Source: an uncultured Eubacteriales bacterium (GTDB lineage: Bacteria > Bacillota > Clostridia > Oscillospirales > Oscillospiraceae). Taken from it: a stretch of DNA of 63,665 nucleotides. Positions 24,089 through 37,158 of this stretch are shown here, in pieces (the first letter of the stretch is position 1; the number at the start of each line of letters is the position of its first letter). The DNA is taken from NCBI GenBank assembly GCA_900320465.1, contig ONSQ01000003.1, forward strand, positions 1 through 63,665, written 5' to 3'. The notes below the pieces were generated by a model. That model did not search any database, was not told the origin of the DNA, and worked only from the letters and a program-made list of their open reading frames with translations. The translations under genes and the position numbers were made by a program.

Positions 24089-26347
24089 ATGAGCGGTTGG
24101 AACATCATCTATGGCCTGATCAACTTTGCGATCCTTGCCGCGGGCCTGTACTTCGTCGGCAAGAAGATCGTGTTCAAAATGCTCGCCGACCACAAAAAGA
24201 GCGTGGAGGACGAGCTGACGCGCGCCGGTCAGACCGCCGAACATGCCCGGGAACTGCTTGAGAGCATCGACGGGCGCAAGGCAGCGGGCGAGGATGCGTG
24301 CGCCAGGATCCTCTCAGACGCCCGTGAGACGGCAGCCGCTGCCAGCCGCGTGGAGGCAGACCGGGACGCCGCTGCGGCGGAGCAGATCCGGCAGGAGGGC
24401 GAGCGGAAGCTCCGCCGCCTTCGCACCGACGCCCGCCGGGAACTGAGCGACGAAGCAGCCGAGCAGATCGGCACGGCCGCCGCGGCCCTGATGCGGGGCG
24501 AGGAATACCAGCAGGCGCGCCGCGCGCTGACACAGCAGCAGATCGATACCTTCATCGAACGCTACGAGGTCATGCCCGGCGAGCTGGAGAGCTTTTATGA
24601 AACCGGCAGGGCGGATCTGACCGTCAGCTTTGCCGATGAGCCGGACGAGGCCGCCGCCGCGCGGATCGCCCAGGCTGTGGACGCGGGCATCGACAAGGCC
24701 TGCGGCAAGAACATCGCCACGAAGCTGACCGTTCGCCAGGACAGCTCACTGATCGGCGGCGTGCGGATCCAGGTGGGCGACACCGTGTTTGACGGCAGCG
24801 CCGCCGGCGCGCTGGAGCAGGCCAGGGGCGAAATCGCCTCCCTGCGTGAGCCGGAGGAGGAACTGCTGGGTGCGCTGCGCGAAAAGCTGCGCACCGTCAG
24901 TCTGGACATGCGCGTTTACCAGACGGGCCGCGTGGCCTCTATTTCCGACGGAATCTGCAGCGTCACCGGCATTTCCGACGTCATGGCCGGTGAAATGCTG
25001 GCCTTTAAGGGCGATCTGCGCGGCATGGTCATGGACCTGAAGGAGGGCAGCGTCGGCGTTGCTCTGCTGGGCAATTATGACGAGCTGCGCGAGGGCGATA
25101 CCGTGCTGCGTACGCGGCGCGTGATGGAGGTCCCCGTGGGCGAGGAGCTGCTGGGCCGCGTGGTGGACACCCTGGGCCGCCCTGTGGACGGCAAGGGAGA
25201 TATCCACGCAGCCGCCACCCGTCCGGTGGAGAGCCCGGCCCCCGGCGTCATCGAACGCTGCCCGGTGTCCGTGCCGATGATGACCGGCATCAAGGCCATC
25301 GACGCCCTGATCCCTATCGGCCGCGGCCAGCGTGAGCTGATCATCGGCGACCGCCAGACCGGCAAGACCGCCATCGCCATCGACACCATCATCAACCAGC
25401 GCGGCAAGGACATGATCTGCATCTACGTTGCCATCGGCCAGAAGGAGTCCACCGTGGCTTCCGTGGTGGACCGGCTGGAGAAGCATGGGGCGATGGACTA
25501 CACCATCGTGGTGTGCGCCAATGCCTCCGAGCCTGCGCCCATGCTGTATATCGCGCCTTACGCCGGCGCGGCCATGGGCGAATACTTCATGCACCAGGGC
25601 AAGGACGTGCTCATCATCTATGACGATCTGAGCAAGCAGGCAGTGGCCTATCGAGAGATCTCGCTGCTGCTGCACCGGCCCCCCGGGCGCGAGGCTTTCC
25701 CGGGCGATGTGTTTTATCTGCACTCCCGTCTGCTGGAGCGCGCCGCGCGCCTCAACGAGGCCGCCGGCGGCGGCAGCATGACCGCGCTGCCCATCATCGA
25801 AACCCAGGCGGGCGACATTTCCGCCTATATCCCCACCAACGTGATCTCCATCACCGACGGCCAGATCTTTCTGGAAACCGACCTGTTCAACGCGGGCGTT
25901 CGCCCGGCCGTGAACGTGGGACTGAGCGTCTCGCGCGTGGGCGGCGCGGCGCAGCTTGGCGCCATGAAGCAGGTGGCGGGCCGTCTGCGCATGGATCTGG
26001 CACAGTATCGCGAGCTTGCCGCCTTCTCGCAGTTCGGCTCGGATCTGGACAAAACCACCCGGGCCACCCTCAACCGCGGCGACCGCATGACAGAACTGCT
26101 CAAGCAGGGCCAGTACACGCCCATGAGCGCCGCGGACCAGGTCGTTTCGCTGTACGCCGCCTCGGAGGGGTATCTGGACGGCGTGGAGCTGCGCGACGTG
26201 GCGCGCTTCGAGCAGGGACTGCTGCCCTATGTGCGCAGCCGCTTCCCGGAGCTGGAGGGAGCGGTGCTCAGCGGCAGCAAGCTGACCAAAGAGCAGCTTG
26301 CCCTTTTGCGCGAGATCATCGGAGCCTATACGGCGGATTTCCGCTGA
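24089..26347 (+). CDS. atpA: ATP synthase b-delta(C-terminal)-alpha triple fusion
   Basis: One uninterrupted 752-residue frame joining three stator/head parts. Residues 1-30 are a membrane helix ([23 protein letters not shown]), 30-160 an Ala/Arg/Glu coiled coil of b type, about 166-245 the C-terminal half of delta/OSCP ([25 protein letters not shown], matching the usual SLIGG..V.IGD.V.DGS block), and from about 260 to the end a full alpha subunit. Alpha shows P-loop [11 protein letters not shown] (about 420), [24 protein letters not shown] and the arginine-finger segment [10 protein letters not shown] (about 612). The N-terminal six-helix domain of delta is missing. b-delta fusions are known from mycobacteria; the extra join to alpha is what stands out. 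A GGAGGAGG run at 24853-24860 precedes M274 by too far to be a clear internal start, so free alpha could arise only by reinitiation or cleavage. No separate alpha or delta gene is in the operon. Confidence 0.93.
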   Translation: MSGWNIIYGLINFAILAAGLYFVGKKIVFKMLADHKKSVEDELTRAGQTAEHARELLESIDGRKAAGEDACARILSDARETAAAASRVEADRDAAAAEQIRQEGERKLRRLRTDARRELSDEAAEQIGTAAAALMRGEEYQQARRALTQQQIDTFIERYEVMPGELESFYETGRADLTVSFADEPDEAAAARIAQAVDAGIDKACGKNIATKLTVRQDSSLIGGVRIQVGDTVFDGSAAGALEQARGEIASLREPEEELLGALREKLRTVSLDMRVYQTGRVASISDGICSVTGISDVMAGEMLAFKGDLRGMVMDLKEGSVGVALLGNYDELREGDTVLRTRRVMEVPVGEELLGRVVDTLGRPVDGKGDIHAAATRPVESPAPGVIERCPVSVPMMTGIKAIDALIPIGRGQRELIIGDRQTGKTAIAIDTIINQRGKDMICIYVAIGQKESTVASVVDRLEKHGAMDYTIVVCANASEPAPMLYIAPYAGAAMGEYFMHQGKDVLIIYDDLSKQAVAYREISLLLHRPPGREAFPGDVFYLHSRLLERAARLNEAAGGGSMTALPIIETQAGDISAYIPTNVISITDGQIFLETDLFNAGVRPAVNVGLSVSRVGGAAQLGAMKQVAGRLRMDLAQYRELAAFSQFGSDLDKTTRATLNRGDRMTELLKQGQYTPMSAADQVVSLYAASEGYLDGVELRDVARFEQGLLPYVRSRFPELEGAVLSGSKLTKEQLALLREIIGAYTADFR

Positions 26348-26379
26348 GCAGGATCTGTTAGCAGAGAGGAGGAGAGAGC

Positions 26380-28630
<2,251 letters not shown>

Positions 28631-28640
28631 GGGCTGACCC

Positions 28641-28904
28641 ATGGAAGACCGGATTCATCTGCGCCTGGTGACGCCCGGCGGATCGGCGCTTGAGCGGACG
28701 GTGAGCTATGTGCGCGTGCCGACGCCCGAGGGCTCGGTGGGCATACTGGCAAACCACGCGCCCATGCTCTTCGCCGTGGGCAAGGGGACGATGCTCTGCC
28801 GCTATGAGGGCGGCGAAACGCGCGTTCGGCTCTCCGGCGGCGTCGGCAGCGTCGAGGACAACCAGCTGACCATTCTGGCCGAAGAGGCGGCCGTGGAAAC
28901 GTAA
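28641..28904 (+). CDS. atpC: F1Fo ATP synthase subunit epsilon, truncated form
   Basis: Rotor subunit of only 87 residues; typical bacterial epsilon is about 130-140. What remains is the N-terminal beta sandwich that binds gamma and the c-ring (LRLVTPGG near the start, VPTPEGSVGILANHAPMLFAVGKG, RLSGGVGSVEDNQLTILAEEA). The C-terminal pair of helices, which in other bacteria can extend to block ATP hydrolysis, is absent. The stop is followed at once by a strong terminator and no leftover helix-coding sequence is visible in any frame, so this looks like a settled short form rather than a recent break. Confidence 0.93.
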   Translation: MEDRIHLRLVTPGGSALERTVSYVRVPTPEGSVGILANHAPMLFAVGKGTMLCRYEGGETRVRLSGGVGSVEDNQLTILAEEAAVET

Positions 28905-28916
28905 AGAGAATACAGC

Positions 28917-28956
28917 AAAGAGCGCGCGCCCTGTTACGGGGCGCGCGCTCTTTGCC
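28917..28956 (+). terminator. Terminator of the ATP synthase operon
   Basis: A perfect 15-bp stem AAAGAGCGCGCGCCC / GGGCGCGCGCTCTTT with 7-nt loop, 13 bp past the atpC stop; the T run is short. Confidence 0.85.
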
Positions 28957-28988
28957 GCTTGCTCAGCGCTGCCGGGCCGCTTCCTCAC

Positions 28989-29017
28989 TTGACCGGCCGG
29001 GCTTTTGGTGGTACAAT
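28989..29017 (+). promoter_or_regulatory. Promoter of the methyltransferase gene
   Basis: TTGACC (28989-28994) and TACAAT (29012-29017) are 17 bp apart. Confidence 0.65.
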
Positions 29018-29097
29018 ATCATGACTTATTGTCTAATATGGAAAAGTATGCGTTGAAGCGCTGTGCTTATCGGCGCGGATGAGGAGCAAGGACGTCT

Positions 29098-29982
29098 ATG
29101 TTCGTTTCGGATCAATGGAAGGATTTTGAGCTGATCGACTGCTCAAAGGGCGAAAAGCTGGAGCGCTGGGGGAAATACTATCTGGTGCGCCCCGACCCCC
29201 AGGCCATCTGGGAGACGCCGCGCCGCAACGAGCACTGGAACGTGCGTGACGGCCGCTACCAGCGCAGCGAGTCCGGCGGCGGCAGCTGGGACAAATCCGC
29301 TCTGCCCGAGAGCTGGCGCATCCGCTACGGCGAGCTGTGCTTCAACGTCCGGCCCATGAACTTCAAGCACACCGGCATTTTTCCCGAGCAGGCCTGCAAC
29401 TGGGACTGGGCCATGGAGAAGATCCGCCGCGCCGGCCGGGACATCAGCGTGCTGAACCTCTTCGGCTATACCGGGGCGGCGACGCTGGCCTGCGCCAAGG
29501 CGGGGGCAAGCGTCTGCCATGTGGACGCGGCCAAGGGCATGGTGGCCTGGGGCAAGGAAAACGCCCAGATCTCCGGTCTGGGGGACGCGCCGATCCGCTG
29601 GATCGTGGACGACTGCGCCAAGTTCGTGGAGCGTGAGATCCGCCGCGGCCACCGCTACGACGCCATCATCATGGACCCGCCCTCCTACGGGCGCGGCCCA
29701 GGCGGCGAGGTCTGGAAGCTGGAAAAGGATCTGTGGGGCTTCGTGAGTCTGTGCGCGGGCGTGCTGAGCGACGACCCCCTGTTCGTCATCATCAATTCCT
29801 ACACCACGGGGCTGAGCCCCTCGGTGCTGAGCTATGTCAGCGAAAGCATCTTCACCCGCAAATTCGGCGGCCGGTCCGACAGCCAGGAGCTGGGTCTGCC
29901 GGTCACCGATACCGGCCTGGTGCTGCCCTGCGGGGCAACGTGTAGGTGGGATCGCGACTTTGCGCCGCCGGGGGCGGAATAA
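29098..29982 (+). CDS. Class I SAM-dependent methyltransferase (rRNA-type, RlmI-like)
   Basis: Probable RNA methyltransferase of 294 residues. SAM-binding motif I is VLNLFGYTGAATLACAKAGA (about 118-137), the acidic end of strand 2 is HVDAAKGMVAWGKEN, and the catalytic DPPSYGRGP motif (about 197-205) is the DPPxY type of cytosine-C5 or related rRNA enzymes. It lacks a PUA domain at the N-terminus, so it is shorter than RlmI. Relatives end near LVLPCGAT; here about ten more residues (RDFAPPGAE) are coded by one copy of a 33-bp direct repeat, so the C-terminus looks altered by a local duplication. The exact target base is unknown. Confidence 0.8.
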   Translation: MFVSDQWKDFELIDCSKGEKLERWGKYYLVRPDPQAIWETPRRNEHWNVRDGRYQRSESGGGSWDKSALPESWRIRYGELCFNVRPMNFKHTGIFPEQACNWDWAMEKIRRAGRDISVLNLFGYTGAATLACAKAGASVCHVDAAKGMVAWGKENAQISGLGDAPIRWIVDDCAKFVEREIRRGHRYDAIIMDPPSYGRGPGGEVWKLEKDLWGFVSLCAGVLSDDPLFVIINSYTTGLSPSVLSYVSESIFTRKFGGRSDSQELGLPVTDTGLVLPCGATCRWDRDFAPPGAE

Positions 29983-29988
29983 GCAAAG
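29956..29988. repeat. 33-bp direct repeat, copy 1 (end of methyltransferase gene)
   Basis: Positions 29956-29988 are identical to 30075-30107, an offset of 119 bp. This copy codes for the last residues and the stop of the methyltransferase. Confidence 0.8.
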
Positions 29989-30074
29989 GCGCGATCTCCG
30001 CAGCCGCGCCGATTTGCGGTCTGAGGCTTTATGCCGAGGACGGCAAACGGCAAAAGCGGCAAGGCGGCAAAGGG

Positions 30075-30107
30075 GACTTTGCGCCGCCGGGGGCGGAATA
30101 AGCAAAG
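30075..30107. repeat. 33-bp direct repeat, copy 2 (intergenic)
   Basis: Identical to 29956-29988. Just before it (about 30042-30073) are four short CGGCAAA-like units, pointing to slippage or duplication in this gap. Confidence 0.8.
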
Positions 30108-30177
30108 ACAGCTTGATCTTTCCCTATACAGGAGAGGTTATCTCCTACCAAAAAACGACAAGACGGGAAAAACCGAT

Positions 30178-31011
30178 ATGAGCATTATCAGCTTCAAACA
30201 AGTTCATTACACCTACCCCGGCGACGAGCTGGAGAGCCTGTGCGGGGTAGATCTGGAAATCGAGGAGGGCAGCTTTGTCGCCGTCCTCGGCCATAACGGC
30301 AGCGGGAAATCCACGCTGGCCAAGCATATGAACGCCATCCTCGTTCCCGACAGCGGCGAGGTGATCATAGACGGCATCTCCAGCCGGGACGAGGACAAGA
30401 CCTTTGAGATCCGCCGCCGCGTGGGCATGGTGTTCCAGAACCCGGACAACCAGCTGGTGGCCAATGTTGTGGAGGACGACGTGGCCTTCGCCCCTGAAAA
30501 TCTGGGCGTGCCCAGCGCGGAGATCCGCACACGGGTGGACGAGGCGCTCCGCCAGGTGGGGATGTACGAATACCGTACTCATGCTCCGCATCTGCTGTCC
30601 GGCGGTCAGAAGCAGCGGGTCGCCATCGCGGGCGTCATCGCCATGCAGCCGAAAATCATCGTTCTGGACGAGCCGACCGCCATGCTGGACCCCCAGGGCA
30701 GGGAAGAGGTGGTCTCCACCGTTACGCGCCTGTGCCGGGAGAAGGGGATGACCGTGGTGCTCATCACCCACCATATGGAGGAGTGCATCGGCGCCGACAA
30801 GCTGGTCATCATGTCCAACGGCTATATCCACGCTGTGGGTACGCCCCGGGAAATCTTCTCGGATATCGAGATGATGGCGCGCGAGGGACTGGCTGTGCCG
30901 GAGACCACGAAGCTGCTCTATGAGCTGCACAATCTGGGCTACGCGGTGCCACTGGACGCCCTGGAGGAGGACGCCTGCGCCGCTGCGGTGGCCGGAGCCG
31001 TCAAACAATAA
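30178..31011 (+). CDS. ecfA1: ECF transporter ATP-binding protein A1
   Basis: First ATPase of an energy-coupling-factor module for vitamin or metal uptake; 277 residues. Walker A GHNGSGKST (about 39-47), Q-loop VFQNPDNQLVA, signature LLSGGQKQR, Walker B IIVLDEPTAMLDPQ and H-loop ITHHMEE are intact; FQNPDNQ is typical of EcfA1. The frame is open further upstream but the ATG at 30178 gives the usual N-terminus; the site before it is weak (GACGGGA). Operon ecfA1-ecfA2-ecfT-truA. No S-component is adjacent, so this should be a group II module serving several S proteins encoded elsewhere. Confidence 0.93.
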   Translation: MSIISFKQVHYTYPGDELESLCGVDLEIEEGSFVAVLGHNGSGKSTLAKHMNAILVPDSGEVIIDGISSRDEDKTFEIRRRVGMVFQNPDNQLVANVVEDDVAFAPENLGVPSAEIRTRVDEALRQVGMYEYRTHAPHLLSGGQKQRVAIAGVIAMQPKIIVLDEPTAMLDPQGREEVVSTVTRLCREKGMTVVLITHHMEECIGADKLVIMSNGYIHAVGTPREIFSDIEMMAREGLAVPETTKLLYELHNLGYAVPLDALEEDACAAAVAGAVKQ

Positions 31012-31032
31012 CAAACACGAGGTCGTGAACCC

Positions 31033-31893
31033 ATGTCAGAAATCCGTGTGGAGAACCTGTGCCATGTCTACAGCGCGGGAACTCCCTTTGAAAAAAAAGC
31101 TATCGAGAATATCAATCTCACAATCCCGCAGGGACAGCTGGTGGGCGTGATCGGCCATACCGGCTCGGGCAAGTCCACCTTCATCCAGCATCTCAACGCC
31201 CTTCTTGCGCCGACGTCCGGCAAGGTGTTCGTGGACGGCAGGGATATCAACGAGAACAAGTTCAGCCGCCGCGACGTCAAGTGGCAGGTGGGCATCGTGT
31301 TCCAGTATCCGGAGTACCAGCTCTTTGAGGAGACTGTGTACAAGGACATCGCCTTCGGGCCGAAGAACATGAAGCTGGACGAAAAGGAGATCGACGCGCG
31401 CGTGCGCGAGGCGGCCCGCTTTGCCGACGTGGACGAGGAACTCTTTGAGCGCTCGCCGCTGGAGCTGTCCGGCGGACAGAAGCGCCGCATCGCCATCGCC
31501 GGCGTCATCGCCCTGCGACCCGGCGTGCTGATCCTGGACGAGCCCACCGCGGGCCTCGACCCGGCGGGCTGCCGCCAGATCCTGGACAACATCTGCTCGT
31601 ATCACCGCCAGACCGGTTCCACCGTCATCATCGTCAGCCACAACATGGACGACACCGCCCGCATTGCCGAGCGTATCATCGCCTTTGACCACGGACGCGT
31701 TGCCCTGGACGGCACGCCCTCCCAGGTCTTTTCCGAGCCGGAAAAGCTGGTGGCCATGGGCCTTGACGTGCCCAAAGCAACGGCACTGGCCATGGCGCTC
31801 AAGGCCGGGGGCGTGAAGCTGCAGGGCTCGATCTACACCCACGCCCAGCTGCTGGACGCCGTGCTGCGGGCAAAGGAGGCGGAGCTATGCTGA
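31033..31893 (+). CDS. ecfA2: ECF transporter ATP-binding protein A2
   Basis: Second ATPase of the ECF module, 286 residues, pairing with EcfA1. Walker A GHTGSGKST, VFQYPEYQLFEETV (the EcfA2 form of the Q-loop), signature LSGGQKRR, Walker B VLILDEPTAGLDPAG and VSHNMDD are all present. It overlaps ecfT by 7 bp, giving tight coupling with the membrane subunit. Confidence 0.94.
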   Translation: MSEIRVENLCHVYSAGTPFEKKAIENINLTIPQGQLVGVIGHTGSGKSTFIQHLNALLAPTSGKVFVDGRDINENKFSRRDVKWQVGIVFQYPEYQLFEETVYKDIAFGPKNMKLDEKEIDARVREAARFADVDEELFERSPLELSGGQKRRIAIAGVIALRPGVLILDEPTAGLDPAGCRQILDNICSYHRQTGSTVIIVSHNMDDTARIAERIIAFDHGRVALDGTPSQVFSEPEKLVAMGLDVPKATALAMALKAGGVKLQGSIYTHAQLLDAVLRAKEAELC

Positions 31894-32684
31894 AGGACAT
31901 CACCCTGGGCCAGTTCTTCCCGGGCGACACCATCGTCCACCGCCTGGATCCCCGTACCAAGCTGATCCTGGTCTTCCTCTATATCGTTGCCCTGTTCCAG
32001 GCCAACGGCTGGGTCGGCTACGGCGTTGTCACGGCCGTGACAGCGCTGTGCATGCTCCTGTCGCACATCAAGCCCCAAAACATCTTCAAGGGCCTCAAGC
32101 CCATGCTGTTCATCATCGTCCTCACCGCGCTTTTGAACATGTTCTATACCGAGGGTCGGGAGATCATCCCCGGCTGGCACATGACCTGGGAGGGTCTGGC
32201 GCGCTCGGTACAGATGATCCTGCGCATCGTGCTTCTGATCACCGGTACCTTCCTGCTGACCTATACCACCAGCCCTATTGCGCTGACCGACGGACTGGAG
32301 CTGCTGCTCAATCCGCTCAAAAAGCTCAAGGTGCCCGTCCATGAGATGACGATCATGATGAGCATGGCCCTGCGCTTTATTCCCACGCTGATCGAGGAAA
32401 CGGACAAGATCATGTCCGCCCAGAAGGCCCGCGGCGCCGACTTTGAGACCGGCCGCCTGACCGAGCGGGCCAAAGCCCTGCTGCCGATCCTGGTGCCGCT
32501 GTTCGTCTCGGCCTTCCGCCGGGCGGACGAGCTGGCCGTGGCGATGGAGAGCCGCTGTTACCACGGCGGCGAGGGCCGCACCCGCATGAAGGTGCTGCGG
32601 CTGGAAACACGCGACTGGATCGCGCTGGTGCTGGGCGTGCTGTTTCTGGCGGGTATGATCGTGCTCAGACGCTTTGCCCTATGA
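31887..32684 (+). CDS. ecfT: ECF transporter transmembrane protein T
   Basis: Membrane scaffold of 265 residues linking the two ATPases to exchangeable S-components. It starts GQFFPGDTIVHRLDPRTKL, a conserved EcfT beginning, has about five hydrophobic helices, and carries the two Ala-Arg-Gly coupling motifs in the last cytosolic part (QKARGADFETG and a second region ending AMESRCYHGGEGRTR). Overlaps ecfA2 (7 bp) and truA (ATGA). Confidence 0.94.
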   Translation: MLKDITLGQFFPGDTIVHRLDPRTKLILVFLYIVALFQANGWVGYGVVTAVTALCMLLSHIKPQNIFKGLKPMLFIIVLTALLNMFYTEGREIIPGWHMTWEGLARSVQMILRIVLLITGTFLLTYTTSPIALTDGLELLLNPLKKLKVPVHEMTIMMSMALRFIPTLIEETDKIMSAQKARGADFETGRLTERAKALLPILVPLFVSAFRRADELAVAMESRCYHGGEGRTRMKVLRLETRDWIALVLGVLFLAGMIVLRRFAL

Positions 32685-33448
32685 AAAACATCGCCTTACG
32701 ACTTTGCTATGACGGCAGCCGCTACCACGGCTGGCAGACGCAGAAGAGCGAGATCACCGTCCAGCAGACGCTGGAGCAGGCTATCGAGAAATGCTGCGGC
32801 GAAAAGGTCCATGCCACCGGCTGCGGCCGTACGGACGCGGGCGTGCACGCCCTGCGCTACTGCGCCAACTTCAAAAGCGAATGCCGCATCCCCCTGGATA
32901 AGCTGCCGCTGGCCCTCAACAGTTATCTGCCCAGCGACATCGCCGTGCTGCGCGCCTGCGAGACCGAAGAGGGCTTCAATGCCATCGGCTCGTGCATAAA
33001 AAAGGAATATATCTATAAAATACACAACAGCAACCTGCGCGACCCCTTTCTGGAAAAGCGCGCCTGCTTTTACCCCCAGCACCTGGACGTGGCGCGCATG
33101 AACGCCGCCGCCCGCGCCTTTGAGGGCACCCACGATTTCGCCGCCGTGCGCAGCGTGGGCACCGAGACCAAAACCACCGTCCGCACCGTCTACTGGTGTG
33201 AGGCCGCGCGCGAGGGCGATCTGATCACCGTGCGCGTCTGCGCCAACGGCTTTTTGTACAACATGGCCCGCGCCATGGTGGGTACGATGGTCTATGCCTC
33301 CTACGGCAAGCTGTCTCCGGAGCAGATCCCCGAACTGCTGGAAAAGGGCGATCGGCGTCTGACCGGCCCGACCATGCCGCCGCAGGGCCTGTATCTCAAC
33401 CGTCTGTGGTATGACGGGCCCGTGGGGGAAATGATGGGGGACGATTAA
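32681..33448 (+). CDS. truA: tRNA pseudouridine(38-40) synthase
   Basis: Isomerises uridines 38-40 in the anticodon arm; 255 residues. The catalytic aspartate is D52 in GCGRTDAGVHALRY; the second conserved block FLYNMARAMVGT is near residue 189. Start overlaps the ecfT stop as ATGA. The ecfA-ecfT-truA order is common in Gram-positive bacteria and supports both assignments. Confidence 0.95.
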   Translation: MKNIALRLCYDGSRYHGWQTQKSEITVQQTLEQAIEKCCGEKVHATGCGRTDAGVHALRYCANFKSECRIPLDKLPLALNSYLPSDIAVLRACETEEGFNAIGSCIKKEYIYKIHNSNLRDPFLEKRACFYPQHLDVARMNAAARAFEGTHDFAAVRSVGTETKTTVRTVYWCEAAREGDLITVRVCANGFLYNMARAMVGTMVYASYGKLSPEQIPELLEKGDRRLTGPTMPPQGLYLNRLWYDGPVGEMMGDD

Positions 33449-33487
33449 AAACCCCTTTTACACGTATTTTTGTTCATATTTATATGC

Positions 33488-33544
33488 TATACTCCCAATC
33501 AGGAATCGAGACGCGCGCCCGGTCCTGCTTTTTACCGGCGCGCG
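33488..33544 (+). promoter_or_regulatory. Promoter -10 box and GC-rich leader hairpin of the cvpA-like gene
   Basis: TATACT at 33488-33493 lacks a good -35 box. Downstream an almost perfect GC stem CGCGCGCCCGGT / ACCGGCGCGCG (33512-33544) ends 2 nt before the GGAAAGG ribosome site, so it could slow initiation or protect the mRNA. Confidence 0.45.
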
Positions 33545-33557
33545 GAAAGGACTACAT

Positions 33558-34274
33558 ATGAAACTGATCATTGACATTGTCCTCATCACCATCATCGCCC
33601 TGTGCACCTGGGGCGGCTATCGCAAGGGTCTGATCGGCAGCGTCGCGGCGCTGCTGGTGATCGTACTGTCTCTGTTCTGCGCCAAGATGCTCTCGGCCGC
33701 CTATTCCGGCGAGGTCATCCCCGCCCTGCGTCCCTTTGCCGACGGCTTCATCAGCTCAAAGGAGACCCGCGAGCGGGTGCTGGACCGCATGGGCTACGGC
33801 TCCAGCGACAAGTCGCTGGACGATATCCTGGCGGAGGATCCTTCGCTGCGCTATGACTACGCCTACGAGTGCATGAGCGAGGTGGGCCTGTACGCCGACC
33901 GGGCCGACGAGATGGCAGCCCGCGCCGTGGAGTGGTCCGAGAGCCGGGGCACCGACATGACCGACGCGGTGGTGGACGTGATGTGCGACATCGTGACCTA
34001 TGAGGGCGGTCTGGTGCTGGCCTTCCTGATCATTCTGATTTTCATCACCGCCCTGGGCAATCTCTTCAACTTCTCCTTCCGATTGCCCAATATGGAGAAT
34101 CTCGATGAGATCGGCGGTGCGGTGCTGGGCTTTACCAAGGGCATCGTCTACTGCGTGCTTTTGTGCTGGGTGCTGAGCTTCTTCGGCCTGATCATCGGCA
34201 AGAAGACGCTGGACGGCACGACCCTGGCCCGCTTTTTCCTGACCTTCCGCTTCATCACGAACGGATTGCTGTAA
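33558..34274 (+). CDS. CvpA-family membrane protein
   Basis: Integral membrane protein of 238 residues. An N-terminal helix pair containing GYRKGLIGSVAALLVIVLS is the CvpA signature; a hydrophilic middle part (about 60-140) is followed by two helices around LAFLIILIFITALGNLFNF and GIVYCVLLCWVLSFFGLI. CvpA proteins influence envelope integrity and colicin V release in enterobacteria; in Clostridia the role is not established. 28 bp before the ClpE-like gene, so probably co-transcribed with the protease operon. Confidence 0.75.
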   Translation: MKLIIDIVLITIIALCTWGGYRKGLIGSVAALLVIVLSLFCAKMLSAAYSGEVIPALRPFADGFISSKETRERVLDRMGYGSSDKSLDDILAEDPSLRYDYAYECMSEVGLYADRADEMAARAVEWSESRGTDMTDAVVDVMCDIVTYEGGLVLAFLIILIFITALGNLFNFSFRLPNMENLDEIGGAVLGFTKGIVYCVLLCWVLSFFGLIIGKKTLDGTTLARFFLTFRFITNGLL

Positions 34275-34302
34275 GCTTTTACTTTTCCCAAGGAGGGATT
34301 TC

Positions 34303-36636
<2,334 letters not shown>

Positions 36637-36639
36637 ACC

Positions 36640-37158
36640 ATGGGCAGACTTGTTGTGGTGCGCGGGGACATCACCCGCGAGCATACCGACGCCATCGTCA
36701 ATGCCGCCAACTGCTCGCTGCTGGGCGGAGGCGGTGTGGACGGCGCCATCCACCGCGCGGCGGGGCCGGAGCTTCTGGCCGAGTGCCGCACATTGGGCGG
36801 TTGCCGCACGGGCGAGGCCAAGATCACCCGCGGATACCGTCTGGCGGCCAAATACGTCATCCATACGCCCGGCCCCATCTGGCGCGGCGGCGACAGCGGC
36901 GAGGACGCGCTTTTGTGCTCCTGTTATGCTTCCTGCCTGCGTCTTGCCAGCGAGCATGACTGTGCCACCGTGGCCTTCCCGTCCATCAGCACGGGCGTCT
37001 ATCACTTCCCGCTGGAGCGTGCCGCGAAGATCGCCGTGTCGACGATCCTGGCGTACCTGGCGGAGCACGGTGAGATCAGCGAGGTCCGCATGGTCTGCTT
37101 TGACGCACGCACCGAGGCGGCCTATGCCGCGGCACTGGAGGCATCTGAGCAGGCATGA
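36640..37158 (+). CDS. Macrodomain protein (YmdB-like ADP-ribose/O-acetyl-ADP-ribose hydrolase)
   Basis: Stand-alone macrodomain of 172 residues. The signature [36 protein letters not shown] holds the ADP-ribose-binding Asp and the glycine-rich catalytic loop, and [17 protein letters not shown] forms the second loop. Members remove acetyl or ADP-ribose groups. The ATG is 3 bp past the clpE stop and the gene overlaps the rhomboid gene, so all four genes appear to be one transcript. Confidence 0.93.
   Translation: MGRLVVVRGDITREHTDAIVNAANCSLLGGGGVDGAIHRAAGPELLAECRTLGGCRTGEAKITRGYRLAAKYVIHTPGPIWRGGDSGEDALLCSCYASCLRLASEHDCATVAFPSISTGVYHFPLERAAKIAVSTILAYLAEHGEISEVRMVCFDARTEAAYAAALEASEQA

Noticed and set aside
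24800..24910. The b-delta-alpha fusion as a frameshift or lost-stop artefact
   Set aside because: The frame is clean, delta's end and alpha's start are joined without leftover RBS or start codon at normal spacing, and no second alpha or delta gene exists here. Independent sequencing is still the decisive test.
30031..30177. Upstream extension of ecfA1 by 49 codons
   Set aside because: The added residues are basic and repeat-derived (from the 33-bp repeat region), and the standard EcfA1 N-terminus begins at 30178.
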